Positions 45,626 through 55,393 of a stretch of 64,000 nt of DNA are shown piece after piece; position 1 is the first letter of the stretch, and every line of letters begins with the position of its first letter. A model generated the notes under the pieces. The model was not told the origin of the DNA. It saw nothing but the letters and a program-made list of their open reading frames with translations, and made no database searches. This DNA comes from Roseburia intestinalis L1-82 (lineage in GTDB: Bacteria > Bacillota > Clostridia > Lachnospirales > Lachnospiraceae). Where the stretch lies: positions 759,501-823,500 of the forward strand of contig NZ_LR027880.1 of NCBI RefSeq assembly GCF_900537995.1, written 5' to 3'. Both the position numbers and the translations under genes were made by a program.

Positions 45626-48600
45626 ATGAAAAAAAGGATTTTAGCAGTAATCATGGCAGTCTGCGTGAGTATGACAGCACTGCCTGCAGATGTACGTGCA
45701 GCAGAAGACAGTGCAGTTCAGACAGAAAGCACGCAGAAAACATCACCGTCAGAGAAATCAGCCCAGACAGAAAACACTGGGAATGCAGCAGAAGAGCTGA
45801 CTGGAACGGAGATGGCAGAGACAGAAGAAGCAGCTGAAACGGAAGAAACAGCAGAGACAGAAGAAACGACCGAGACGGTAACAATCGAAACAGAGACGAT
45901 TGAGACAGAAGAGCCGGCAGAGACAGAAACTTCGGAAACAGAGAAACCGGCAGAGACAGAAACAATCGAAACAGAAACTACGGAAACAGAGAGCACCGAG
46001 ACGGAGACAGCTGAAACGGAGACAGAGGAGTCAACCGAAACGGAAACAACTGAAACAGAGACAGAAGAGCCGACCGAAACGGAGACTGCGGAGACAGAGA
46101 CTGCGGAGACAGAGACTGTCCAGGCAGCAGAACTTAACTACATGATGGTAGAGTCACCGTACGTTGAGACACCGGGAACGCAGAATGTGGTCTTAAGTCT
46201 TGGAACAGGCGATGAGCAGCTTTCGGATATCGTCTTAAATTATAAGAATCTGACCACCGGAAAAGCATATCAGACAAAAGCTGCAGGAATAGAAGAGGAT
46301 ATGATCCGGTTTACCATGGATTTTTCAGAAAATGGACAGGCAGGAGAGTATCAGATCACTTCCGTGCAGTTTACACAGGAGAAAACAAAACAGGAAATCC
46401 TGCTATCAGACCTTGGCATGGATGTAAGATTTGGTGTCAATGAACAGGCAGAGACGAACCCGGATCAGGTACTTTATGATGAAGATGCCTATGCGGATGT
46501 GGATGCTGATGTTGTTACTATGAGCGCAGATGGAGAAGTTATTTCCGAAAACACTGTGGAAAATGTGCTGGAGCAGGGAATCTCAGAGGCTGTCGCCAGT
46601 GTTGCAGATAACTTAAAAGGTGCGAACAGTAATGTGAAAGTCGTACTCGATCCGGGACATGATGGCACCCATGCAGGAGCATCCGGTTTTGGAGTACAGG
46701 AAGCGGATCTGACACTTAAGATCGCCACATACTGTAAAGAAGAATTATCTACCTATAATGGTATTACTGTTTATATGACAAGAGAGAGTGCAAGCTGTCC
46801 GGCAGGCGGCGGAGATAATATTGCATGTCTGGATGCCCGTGCAAACCTTGCAAAGAATGTGGGAGCAAATGTGTTAGTAAGTTTCCATTTAAATACTGCA
46901 AACGGAACAGCGAGAGGTGTGGAAGTTTATTATCCGAACAGCAACTATAATGCACAGGTAGGAGGCAATGGACAGGCACTTGCAAAGAAAATATGCGATA
47001 AATTGGCAGCACTTGGATTGAATTATCGTGGAACTTTGATTAGAAATGCATCTTATGATAAATATCCGGATGGTTCTGCAGCAGATTATTACGGTCTGAT
47101 CCGTCGTTGTAAAAATAATGGCATTCCTGGTCTGATCATCGAGCATGCCTTTTTGGACAATGCAAATGATTATTATACATATTTAAGTTCTGATGAAAAA
47201 TTAAAGGCACTCGGTGTTGCGGATGCAACTGCAATCGCTGAGTATTTCGGACTGACAAAAGGAGCAAAGACCGTAACGCTCAATTACACGCAGTCGAGAG
47301 AGGATGGTAGTCTTAGATTAAAATGGACAGGTCTCGATAATGTCGATTATTATGAAATTTATCGTAATACTGTGAATGATACAAACTATCCTAAGATTGA
47401 CGAAGTATCGGATGCTACATCTTATATTGATGATACCGTAAAGGCAGGGACAAAATATTACTATCTGGTCCGTCCGGTATTTAACGATGGAACTGCAGGA
47501 GAGTATTCTAAACCCATCTCAGGTGTGGCATTAGGAAAAACAAACCTCACAAAGATCAAGGCAAAGAGTGGAAAGAAGATTACCCTGACCTGGAAAAAGG
47601 TTTCTAAAGCAGAGGGATATCTGATCTATCGTCAGGACAGCAGTGACAGTAAATTTTATCAGATTGGCACGGTAAAATCCGGCAGTACACTCACTTACAC
47701 AGATACTGTAAAATCCAATAACAAAACATATACCTACAAAGTACAGGCTTACAATACAAACAATGGCAGACAGGGTGTCGGTGCATATTCTTCCACAAAA
47801 TCTGCAAAGACACTTGCAAAAGCAAAAATTACAGGAATCACATCCTCGGATGAGGAAGTATTAAAAATTTCCTGGAATAAGGTAAGCGGTGCAAAGGGAT
47901 ATATCATTTCCCGCAGCACAAAGAAAGATAGTGGTTATAGTGAAATAGATACAGTATCAGGAGAAAAGACAACATCCTACACAGATGATACTGTAAAAGC
48001 AGGAAAGACCTATTACTATAAGGTCGAAGCATATAATGTCAACAGCGGTACAAAAGGATACGGCGGTGCATCAGACGCGGTGGCAGGAAAAACTGCAAAG
48101 CGCACAAAAATCACATCAATCGTTTCCACAAATGAAAAGACCTTGACGATCAAGTGGAATAAGATCACAGGAGCTTATGGTTATCGTATCAAACGAAGTA
48201 CCGATGAAGATGGTACTTACAAAGTTGTTAAGACGATTAAATCCGGAAACACGACCAGCTACAAAGACACCAGTGTAAAAGCAGGAAAGACCTATTATTA
48301 CACGGTTGAAACGATGGTAAAGACAGGAGACAATATCTGTTATAGCGGTGATTCAGCGTCCATGGAAGGAAGAACAGCGAAAAAAGCGAAGATCAAGTAT
48401 GCTGTTTCAAATGGAAGTAATCAGATTGAAGTAAACTGGGGAGCAGTGAGCGGTGCCTACGGCTACCGTATCAAACGCAGTACGTCAAAGAATGGTACTT
48501 ATAATGTGATTGCGACCGTAAATGGAAAGAATAAAACAACCTATCAGGATAAAAATGTAAAAACTGCAAAGACCTATTATTATAAGGTAGAGACGATCAA

Positions 48601-50017
48601 CAAGGTAAATGGTAAAAAAGGATACAGCGGTGATTCCGCAGTTGTGTCAGCAAAGACATTAAAAACTACATCCATTACAGCAGTCAAGGCAACCGGAAGT
48701 ACTTCCGTAAGACTGGAATGGAAAGCCGTGGATGGGGCAAACGGATATCAGATTTACCGGAGTACGTCAAAAGACAGTGGTTATAAAAAGGTCGGACAGG
48801 TCAAAGGTAAAAATACGAAAAAATATGAGGATAAAACCTTAGAAGCCGGAAAAACTTACTATTATCAGGTTCGTGCATATAAGAGCAACAGTGCTAAAAA
48901 CGGTGTGGCATCTTTCTCAAAAGTACAGAAGGCATGGACGATCAAACAGGTGGTATTCTCCCAGATCACAAGTGACAGCAAAAATCAGGTCACACTTGGC
49001 TGGAAGAAAGTTTCAAAAGCACAGGGGTATGATATTTACCGGAGCAGCAAGTCAAACAGTGGATTTGAAAAGATCGCTTCAATTTCATCTGGATCTACAC
49101 TGACTTACACGGATAAGGGCGTAAAGAGCGGAAATACTTATTATTACAAAATCGCTGCAACCTACAAGATCAAGGGAAGTGCAGGCAGAGGAAGTTACAG
49201 TAATGTAGCACAGGTTCCTGTTCTGAAACAGGGAGGTATTTCTTCTATTACATTGGGAGACAACAATGTATTAAATATTTCCTGGAACAGTGTGGATAAT
49301 GCAAGCGGTTATGAACTTGCCGGTGCAATCAGTGAAAAAGGAAGCTATACCACGTTACAGACTTCCGGTGCAACTTCCTTTACACACAGTAATCTGACAC
49401 AGGGAACAACCTATTACTATAAAGTAAGAGCATATAAGGACTTAAGCAGCGGAATCCGTATGTATGGTCCATGGTCAGCGGTGAAATCAAAAGCAGCAGC
49501 TCATGAGATCATGGGTACAAGCAGTGTGACGGTAGATCAGATGGTATCTTATTATAATAAACGATATACATTCCCGGCAGATACTTACCGTGACAAGGGA
49601 GCAGATTCCGCGGAAGCGTTCTTTAAGATTTTAAAAGAAGAGGCAGATGCAGAGGGTGTAAGAGCGGATGTATTGTTTGCACAGGTGATGTTAGAGACCG
49701 GTGGACTCACATTCGGTGGTGATGTGCAGGCGAGCCAGTGCAACTTTGGCGGACTCGGTGCAGTCGGTGGCGGTGCTGCGGGGGAAACCTACGCAGACGT
49801 AAGAACCGGACTCCGTGCACAGGTACAGCACTTGAAAGCGTATGCAAGTACCGAGGGATTAAACAATGCATGTGTGGATAAGCGTTTCCAGTATGTATCG
49901 CGTGGAACAGCCAGATACGTGGAGTGGCTTGCGATTCCGCAGAATCCATATGGAAAAGGCTGGGCAGCAGATGCGGATTATGGTACGAAGCTGCTTCGGA
50001 TCATGGATAGTTTATAA
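45626..50017 (+). CDS. secreted amidase/glucosaminidase autolysin with eight fibronectin-like modules
   Basis: A 1463-residue protein. A signal peptide ends near ADVRAAED. A stalk of TE-rich repeats spans about 35-170, then a domain of unknown type. An N-acetylmuramoyl-L-alanine amidase (Amidase_3) domain lies at about 335-545, with zinc ligands His in VLDPGHDG (near 343), Glu in QEADLTL (near 360), His in VSFHLN (near 420), and catalytic Glu in IIEHAFL (near 506). Eight fibronectin type III-like modules of about 92 residues follow (550-1295). A glucosaminidase-type domain ends the protein (about 1300-1463, with LFAQVMLETGGLTFGG). It should cut both peptide and glycan bonds of peptidoglycan. 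It follows directly on the GT2 remnant. Confidence 0.9.
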   Translation: MKKRILAVIMAVCVSMTALPADVRAAEDSAVQTESTQKTSPSEKSAQTENTGNAAEELTGTEMAETEEAAETEETAETEETTETVTIETETIETEEPAETETSETEKPAETETIETETTETESTETETAETETEESTETETTETETEEPTETETAETETAETETVQAAELNYMMVESPYVETPGTQNVVLSLGTGDEQLSDIVLNYKNLTTGKAYQTKAAGIEEDMIRFTMDFSENGQAGEYQITSVQFTQEKTKQEILLSDLGMDVRFGVNEQAETNPDQVLYDEDAYADVDADVVTMSADGEVISENTVENVLEQGISEAVASVADNLKGANSNVKVVLDPGHDGTHAGASGFGVQEADLTLKIATYCKEELSTYNGITVYMTRESASCPAGGGDNIACLDARANLAKNVGANVLVSFHLNTANGTARGVEVYYPNSNYNAQVGGNGQALAKKICDKLAALGLNYRGTLIRNASYDKYPDGSAADYYGLIRRCKNNGIPGLIIEHAFLDNANDYYTYLSSDEKLKALGVADATAIAEYFGLTKGAKTVTLNYTQSREDGSLRLKWTGLDNVDYYEIYRNTVNDTNYPKIDEVSDATSYIDDTVKAGTKYYYLVRPVFNDGTAGEYSKPISGVALGKTNLTKIKAKSGKKITLTWKKVSKAEGYLIYRQDSSDSKFYQIGTVKSGSTLTYTDTVKSNNKTYTYKVQAYNTNNGRQGVGAYSSTKSAKTLAKAKITGITSSDEEVLKISWNKVSGAKGYIISRSTKKDSGYSEIDTVSGEKTTSYTDDTVKAGKTYYYKVEAYNVNSGTKGYGGASDAVAGKTAKRTKITSIVSTNEKTLTIKWNKITGAYGYRIKRSTDEDGTYKVVKTIKSGNTTSYKDTSVKAGKTYYYTVETMVKTGDNICYSGDSASMEGRTAKKAKIKYAVSNGSNQIEVNWGAVSGAYGYRIKRSTSKNGTYNVIATVNGKNKTTYQDKNVKTAKTYYYKVETINKVNGKKGYSGDSAVVSAKTLKTTSITAVKATGSTSVRLEWKAVDGANGYQIYRSTSKDSGYKKVGQVKGKNTKKYEDKTLEAGKTYYYQVRAYKSNSAKNGVASFSKVQKAWTIKQVVFSQITSDSKNQVTLGWKKVSKAQGYDIYRSSKSNSGFEKIASISSGSTLTYTDKGVKSGNTYYYKIAATYKIKGSAGRGSYSNVAQVPVLKQGGISSITLGDNNVLNISWNSVDNASGYELAGAISEKGSYTTLQTSGATSFTHSNLTQGTTYYYKVRAYKDLSSGIRMYGPWSAVKSKAAAHEIMGTSSVTVDQMVSYYNKRYTFPADTYRDKGADSAEAFFKILKEEADAEGVRADVLFAQVMLETGGLTFGGDVQASQCNFGGLGAVGGGAAGETYADVRTGLRAQVQHLKAYASTEGLNNACVDKRFQYVSRGTARYVEWLAIPQNPYGKGWAADADYGTKLLRIMDSL

Positions 50018-50039
50018 ACGAAAAAGTATGGTGATATAA

Positions 50040-50861
50040 ATGATAGAACAGAATTATTCCGTTTTAATGTCTGTATATAGAAAAGAAAAAGCTGAGTATT
50101 TGCAAAAAAGCATTGACAGCATGCTCTCCCAGACAGTACCACCGCAGGATTTCGTGATTGTATGTGATGGATTGCTGGGGGATGAATTAAATCAGGTACT
50201 CCAAAAAAAAAAGCAGGAGTATCCGGAATGTTTTCAGATAGTTCAACTGCCTGAAAACCGAGGACTGGGAGAAGCACTCAAAGAAGGACTGGTTTATTGT
50301 AAAAATGAACTGGTTGCACGAATGGACAGCGATGATATCAGTGTTCCAGAGCGTTGTGAATGGCAGTTAAAAGCTTTTGCCCAAAATAATGTATCGATTA
50401 TCAGTGGAGCTGTGCAGGAATTTATGGATGATACAGCACAGGCAGGTACTGTCAGATATGTTCCGGAATCATCAGAAAAGATAGCGGTATATGCAAAAAA
50501 AAGGAATCCTTTTAATCATCCGGCAGTTATGTTTAAAAAAAGTGATGTCATAAAAGCTGGAAGTTATATGGATTTTCATGGATTTGAGGATTATTATCTA
50601 TGGCTCCGTATGCTCTCAGGCGGGATGAAGGGATATAATTTATCTGAAGTGCTAGTGTACATGAGAGTCGGTAATGGCATGTATGCGAGGCGCGGAGGAG
50701 TTTCATACTTGAAAGATATGGCAGAGTTTCGGAAAATCATGTTAAATAGCGGATACATTAATTTACTGGAATTTCTGACATCTGTCATAACCCGTGGAAT
50801 TGTAATCCTGATGCCTGCGAATCTGAGAAAAACAGTATATTCGGTCTTTCTCAGAAAGTAA
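50040..50861 (+). CDS. glycosyltransferase family 2
   Basis: A 273-residue GT-A enzyme that starts 22 bases after the autolysin stop. It begins YSVLMSVYRKEKAEYLQKSI, then FVIVCDGLLGDEL and ARMDSDDISVPERCEWQL, where DSDD is the DxD metal-binding motif. FNHPAVMFKKSDVIKAGSY and FEDYYLWLRML are common in GT2 enzymes of capsule loci. The catalytic domain looks complete. Eight bases after the stop codon an IS element with target duplications has inserted, so any genes that once followed are displaced. Confidence 0.88.
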   Translation: MIEQNYSVLMSVYRKEKAEYLQKSIDSMLSQTVPPQDFVIVCDGLLGDELNQVLQKKKQEYPECFQIVQLPENRGLGEALKEGLVYCKNELVARMDSDDISVPERCEWQLKAFAQNNVSIISGAVQEFMDDTAQAGTVRYVPESSEKIAVYAKKRNPFNHPAVMFKKSDVIKAGSYMDFHGFEDYYLWLRMLSGGMKGYNLSEVLVYMRVGNGMYARRGGVSYLKDMAEFRKIMLNSGYINLLEFLTSVITRGIVILMPANLRKTVYSVFLRK

Positions 50862-50876
50862 TCCTTGGCTTAAAGA

Positions 50877-52007
50877 CAGAGATTTTGCTTTTAAAAATAT
50901 AATCCCTGGTTTTGCCTGTGAATTTCAGGAAAAACAGGGGATATCCATTTTCAATATAAAATCCCACAAAAAATCAAGTGTTTAACGGACAAAAGAAAAA
51001 GAAAATCTATTCCATTGTTCAACATTGTCATGCCGGTACTGCTTTTTCTGATGCCGCAGTATGAGAGCTTCCATACCATTTTTTCAGACCCTGAAAGCAT
51101 GTCAAAAAGACTGAAAAACTGTATCAGTGGAAGGATTCCAAAAGTTGATGCAGTCCGCGACCTTCTCTCCAGAATAAACCCGGATGAAATACGCAGCATA
51201 CATGAAGAAATGATTGATATCATAAAACGTAACCGGATATTCCGGAATGGAACGATAAGCGGATATGTTGTGGCAGGTTTTGATGGTGCGGAATTATTCA
51301 GCAGTACAAAAAAATCCTGTCCGAACTGTCTGACTCGGAAAAAACTCACAGGGGAAACCGAATACTTTCACCGGAGTGTGGTGTGCATGACCATAGGAAA
51401 ATCACCACACGTAATTCTGGGGCAGGAAATGTTAAAACCAAGGGACCTTTCAGGCTTTGAGATGGAAGGGTGTCCATATAAACTGCGTGTGGTGCGGTAT
51501 CGTGAGCAGTGGGAAGAAAAAGGGGGAAAGCCGAACGTTTTATGTGGCTTGTAATGACACTGGAAACGGCAGATTACCGGGTGTTATGGGAAATGATGAA
51601 CCGCAGGTGGGACATTGAGGAGAATGGTTTCCATCAATTGAAAACGTATTATCACGCAAAGCACTGTTACTGTCATGATGCGGTTGAAACAATATCTAAC
51701 CTGATAATCATAGGCTTTAATGTAAGAGAGTTATATTTGTACCGGAGAAGCCGGAGCTTTGTAGGAAGCGGAATAAGCCGAAAGAGTATAAACCGGATTT
51801 TTTTGCGATGAGCTGCTAACAGAAAAAGTGAAACAGATTTTATATGGAAAAGGCGGATAGAGAAAATCAGCCGAAAAAAACCTAGGGAAAAAATAGGGGG
51901 GATTTTGCGCGTATTGACCAAGAATGAAGGGCAGCCGCAGATGGAATGCTGATAACTGGATTATTTATAAAAATGCATGGATAAAAAAGTTAAAAGCGAA
52001 ATCTCTG
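50877..52007 (+). mobile_element. decayed insertion sequence with terminal inverted repeats and 8-bp target duplication
   Basis: The left end has CAGAGATTTTGCTTTTAA (50878-50895), and the right end has TTAAAAGCGAAATCTCTG (51990-52007), an 18-bp inverted repeat with one mismatch. GCTTAAAG occurs on both sides (50869-50876 and 52008-52015), a likely 8-bp target site duplication; one extra A lies at 50877. The element is about 1.13 kb and holds a degenerate transposase. The TIR and TSD are read directly, while the family (ISNCY-like) is inferred from the protein. Confidence 0.78.
50946..51811 (+). pseudogene. degenerate DDE transposase (ISNCY-like)
   Basis: An open frame upstream of and through 51015-51554 encodes the N-terminal part with GYVVAGFDGAELFSS, holding the first catalytic aspartate, and two CxxC-type cysteines (KKSCPNCLTRKK). 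The product then continues in a different frame from about 51530 to 51811 with RFMWLVMTLETA and RRWDIEENGFHQLK, holding the catalytic glutamate. The middle region that should carry the second aspartate is missing, and the frame shifts. The transposase is not functional as read. Confidence 0.72.
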
Positions 52008-52179
52008 GCTTAAAGTAGGATCTTGAGTTTCCATAAAATGTAATCAAAAAGTGGTTACACCTTCCCAAAGCACTAATCTTCCACTTTTTTGAAGAGCTAG
52101 GAATGGAAGTTCTGTGAGTAGAAGTACTTTAATAAGCCCCACCGAAATCGGGCTTTTGGAGATATATTCTTGTATCTAT
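52008..52179. other. gap between two decayed IS elements
   Basis: This stretch holds the right-hand GCTTAAAG duplication and an AAGCCC...GGGCTT hairpin near 52134-52157 with trailing T residues. It could terminate the minus-strand transposase transcript to its right. I see no gene in it. Confidence 0.45.
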
Positions 52180-53132
52180 CTAAGCGGTCAGCTTAAGGCA
52201 GAGTTGACGATATGCCGGACGTTTTGTCCGGAACCATAGCCTGACGCCTTCTTTTGCATACGATAGTATGCCAGAGATACCTTTAGCTAACCGGTAATAG
52301 CAGAAATATACTTTTTTCTTTACAGGGTCTGCTTTTTGTATAATTGAAACCTTAAGGGCATTTGTTTCTGACTTCATAGATATATGTGCAAGAAAAGCCA
52401 TGCATAAGGTGATATAAAAATTTAACGTATTGATGGCAGACAGCTTTCGTACTCGAAAGTTTTCAAACTGAAACATCTGTTTTTTGCAGCGGAAATATTC
52501 CTCTATTTTCCATCTCGAAAAGTACTGCTTTGCAACAGCGATTACATCTTCTTTTGATTTAATATCTTTATTGGTTGCAAGCATCATTGGATGTTCGGTT
52601 AAACCATAGACGAGCACCAGGTCAATATCTTTTTTAGAAGCGGTTATCTGAACTTTTACATGAGACAGATATGCTTCACGGGATGATTGTTGCCGGTAAG
52701 AACACAGGCTTCTGTTACGTGATAGCCTTTTTCATAAACTGTTTTGGAAGCAGTACTTTTAGAGCCATCTCTGACAAGTCCGAGAGCTTCAAATTTGTAA
52801 CCATCAGGATTTACAACATCGCTGTCATCAATGTGTATGACAGGTTCTTGCGGAGCCCATTTACGGATGGCAGTAAGATAAGATTTAAGCGCGGTGGAGG
52901 AAATGCCATTGTTTAAATGTCTGGTCAGCCGTTCAACAGAATTGACCTTTTTGGAATCTTCGTGAAGCTGATCCACAACATCGGTTAAAAGACAGCTTCT
53001 GGAGGCAAGCATACCATAAGTCATCTCGGCAGAAAACTTTTTGTCCGGCTTGGACAGGTGTTTTGAAATTTTATTTGAAAAAGTTAAAATTTCCCGTTTC
53101 AAAGTATAAGTATTTGTTGTAGAATTAAGCAT
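52180..53132 (-). pseudogene. broken IS4-type transposase
   Basis: Read on the minus strand, an ATG at 53132 follows AGGAGG seven bases upstream and opens a frame to 52656, with VIHIDDSDVVNPDGY, the first catalytic aspartate region of IS4-like transposases. After HPVKHICLM it stops. A second frame begins around 52690 (AYLSHVKVQITASKKDID) and runs to 52180, with the glutamate-bearing YFSRWKIEEYFRCKKQ motif. The central third with the second aspartate is deleted, and the frame changes at the junction near 52678. Terminal repeats were not found by eye. Confidence 0.72.
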
Positions 53133-53306
53133 AAGGAGTCCTCCTGTTTTTTTGTTTAGTATTATTTTGATTTGACACATTAATTTTACTACAAAACAGA
53201 AAAGGATTCCTTATATTTTGGGCATTTTTTGAAAGTTGTTTATTGGAATCTAACAAAATCAAGTGGTTGTGGATAAAACTGCGGAAAATCAAGAGAGTAG
53301 AATAAA

Positions 53307-53335
53307 TTGACGTGAAATAGCTGGTATGATATAAT
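53307..53335 (+). promoter_or_regulatory. sigma-A-type promoter for the teichoic-acid-like block
   Basis: TTGACG (53307-53312) and TATAAT (53330-53335) are separated by 17 bases, an almost perfect consensus. The first gene starts 47 bases downstream of the -10 box. Confidence 0.85.
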
Positions 53336-53382
53336 TGTGCAGTCTTTTGGAATACATGGAATAGATAAAAAGGAGTTAGAAA

Positions 53383-55137
53383 ATGAATTGGAGAATCAAT
53401 GAGAGTGGTGTATCAGCGACAATTGAAAATATTGAATGGGAAAGAATACACTTGATTCTTACAGTAAGGCTGCATATTGACGGGCAGAAAACGTATGATA
53501 TAGATAAGATGGAATTTTATGCGGTAAATAATTTGGGGGGATGTGGAGTTAAGTTCGATGTACGCAGGAAAGAAGATATCATCAAACTTCATGTTAATGT
53601 AACAAATAGTGGTGAACTACGTTGTATTCCGAGGGGAACATATCGTATTTTTGTATGTGAAAAAGATTGTGTTCTGGCAGAGTGTGAAACCAGTCCTGAT
53701 ATTGCAGATCAATTAGAAGCAATGTCCAGAAACTTTTTGTACGGTGAAAGGGGAAAATCTTACAATGTTACATTTTATATAGAAGATGGAACGGATACAC
53801 TGCCATTCCGTATGCATTGTATCGCATTAGGGGCAGTAGGGGTTACATTTCCACAGAATCCAAGCTTCCTCAAAAAAATAAATTTGATAAAAGCATTGAA
53901 AGACTGCTATTTATCTAGCAGATCTGTTTTAAGAAGAGTATATAAATGGTATTCATTTTTGTATAAAAGCAGACGAAAAAATACAGTCCTTTTTATGACA
54001 GAACAGGATCAGAAAATTGCATCAAATTTAAAAGCAGTTTCAGACAGAATGGTTGACAGACAGCTGGATCAGCAATATCGGTTATTGTATTCTGCACGTC
54101 CTGCAGCGGCAGAGCCGCAAAGTAAAAAAAGCTGGATTGGTCTTATGAAATTACTGGCACAGAGCGGCACTATTTTTATTGACGATCATGCACCGGTACT
54201 GGATTGGCTAAAACTGGATGATGATACAACGCTGATTCAATTATGGCATGCAGGAGCAGGGTTTAAATCATCAGGCTACAGTCGCTGGGGACATGAAGGA
54301 TGTCCTTCACCGCAGTCCTGCCACAGACAATATAAGTACGGAATTGCTGGCTCAAAAAATATCGCACCGTTTTTTTCGGAAGTATGGGGAATTAATGATG
54401 AGCAAGTATTGCCAACAGGAATGCCCCGTATGGATGAGTATTTGGATGAGCAGCATAGGAATGAAAAAATAAAAGAATTGTATGAGCAGTTTCCAATGTG
54501 CAGAGGTAAAAAAGTCATACTTTTTGCACCTACCTACCGTGGAAGAAATAAAAAAACAGCATATTATCCGTATGAATTGATCGATTTTGAAAAGTTATAT
54601 CAGATCTGTGGAGATGAATATGTAGTTTTATTTAAAATGCATCCATGGGTAAATAAAGATATTGTGATTGGAAAAAAATATGCGGATAAATTCTTGGATG
54701 TAAAAAAATACCCGAATATTAATGATCTGTTCTATATTGTTGATTTATTAATTACAGATTATTCGTCGAATATTTTTGAATATTCACTCATGAGAAAACC
54801 GATGCTGTTTTTTGCATTCGACAAGATTCAGTATTCTTTTTCCAGAGGATTTCATAGAGATTATGAAGAATCTGCACCGGGTAAGGTATGTTATTCATTT
54901 GAGGAGGTGCTTTCTGCAATTACAGATAAGGACTTTGAATATGAAAAAGTTGAACAATATATCACACATCATTTTGATTATATAGACAGCGGTGCATCGG
55001 ATCGTGTGATAGATTGGATTTTACTTGGAAAGATGCCTGAGAATATCAGTAATGCGATTAAGAAAAAACAGGAAGAAATACAGCGTATGCATGAGCTTGA
55101 TTTTGCTACAGGTATGTTGGTACAACAGGATGACTAA
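53383..55137 (+). CDS. CDP-glycerol glycerophosphotransferase family protein (TagF/TagB-like)
   Basis: A 584-residue protein with AAGGAG before the ATG. The N-terminal 190 residues are a beta-rich domain of unknown type. The C-terminal domain (about 215-560) is of the Glyphos_transf type (PF04464): LWHAGAGFKSSGY, FAPTYRGRNKKTAYY, LFKMHPWVN and LLITDYSSNIFEYSLMRKP, containing the conserved HAG, HP and DYSS motifs. The family transfers glycerol or ribitol phosphate from CDP-polyols to a growing teichoic acid-like chain. The stop codon lies inside an 8-bp target duplication of the MITE-like element downstream. Confidence 0.88.
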   Translation: MNWRINESGVSATIENIEWERIHLILTVRLHIDGQKTYDIDKMEFYAVNNLGGCGVKFDVRRKEDIIKLHVNVTNSGELRCIPRGTYRIFVCEKDCVLAECETSPDIADQLEAMSRNFLYGERGKSYNVTFYIEDGTDTLPFRMHCIALGAVGVTFPQNPSFLKKINLIKALKDCYLSSRSVLRRVYKWYSFLYKSRRKNTVLFMTEQDQKIASNLKAVSDRMVDRQLDQQYRLLYSARPAAAEPQSKKSWIGLMKLLAQSGTIFIDDHAPVLDWLKLDDDTTLIQLWHAGAGFKSSGYSRWGHEGCPSPQSCHRQYKYGIAGSKNIAPFFSEVWGINDEQVLPTGMPRMDEYLDEQHRNEKIKELYEQFPMCRGKKVILFAPTYRGRNKKTAYYPYELIDFEKLYQICGDEYVVLFKMHPWVNKDIVIGKKYADKFLDVKKYPNINDLFYIVDLLITDYSSNIFEYSLMRKPMLFFAFDKIQYSFSRGFHRDYEESAPGKVCYSFEEVLSAITDKDFEYEKVEQYITHHFDYIDSGASDRVIDWILLGKMPENISNAIKKKQEEIQRMHELDFATGMLVQQDD

Positions 55138-55274
55138 GCTACTGTTCACACACTGTGTGAGCAGTAGCAATTACAGCCCCATGCATCTTCGATGCATGGG
55201 GCTGTAATCTGGCATAATATAGTCTTTGGCGCACAGTTTGACAGCAAGTGTCAAACTTGCGAGTGAACAGTAAC
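55138..55274. mobile_element. MITE-like element, 137 bp, with 8-bp target duplications
   Basis: ATGACTAA flanks the element at 55130-55137 and 55275-55282. The ends GCTACTGTTCACAC and, reversed, GTTACTGTTCACTC form a terminal inverted repeat (12 of 14 matching). Inside are three hairpins: GCTACTG...CAGTAGC, a perfect 18-bp stem (ATTACAGCCCCATGCATC, TTC loop), and GTTTGACA/TGTCAAAC. It encodes no protein. Size, TIR, TSD and lack of coding capacity fit a MITE; the transposase that moved it is not evident. Confidence 0.85.
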
Positions 55275-55314
55275 ATGACTAATACAGATACAAAAGGTAT
55301 AGACAGACGCAAAA

Positions 55315-55343
55315 TTGACGGAAAAATTGGTGTATGCTATAAT
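55315..55343 (+). promoter_or_regulatory. sigma-A-type promoter for the licD-tagGH group
   Basis: TTGACG (55315-55320) and TATAAT (55338-55343) are separated by 17 bases. It lies 33 bases after the MITE-like element's right target duplication, so the insertion did not destroy it. Confidence 0.84.
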
Positions 55344-55353
55344 TCATGGTAAG

Positions 55354-55393
55354 AGAATATGCGCAAAGCGTGCATTCTATTATCTATGGTAAT
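55354..55393 (+). repeat. hairpin-forming interspersed repeat, copy B
   Basis: This 40-base stretch matches 3087-3126 at 32 positions without gaps. It contains AGAAT/ATTCT arms and lies immediately downstream of the promoter at 55315-55343, so it would be in the RNA leader of licD. Confidence 0.52.

Noticed and set aside
45718..45996. Minus-strand frame opposite the autolysin stalk
   Set aside because: Again an antisense shadow of TE-rich repeats, with no ribosome binding site and no known motif.
55138..55274. Triple hairpin after the tagF-like gene read as a simple terminator
   Set aside because: The flanking 8-bp direct repeats and the inverted ends show it is an inserted element; it may still act as a terminator.
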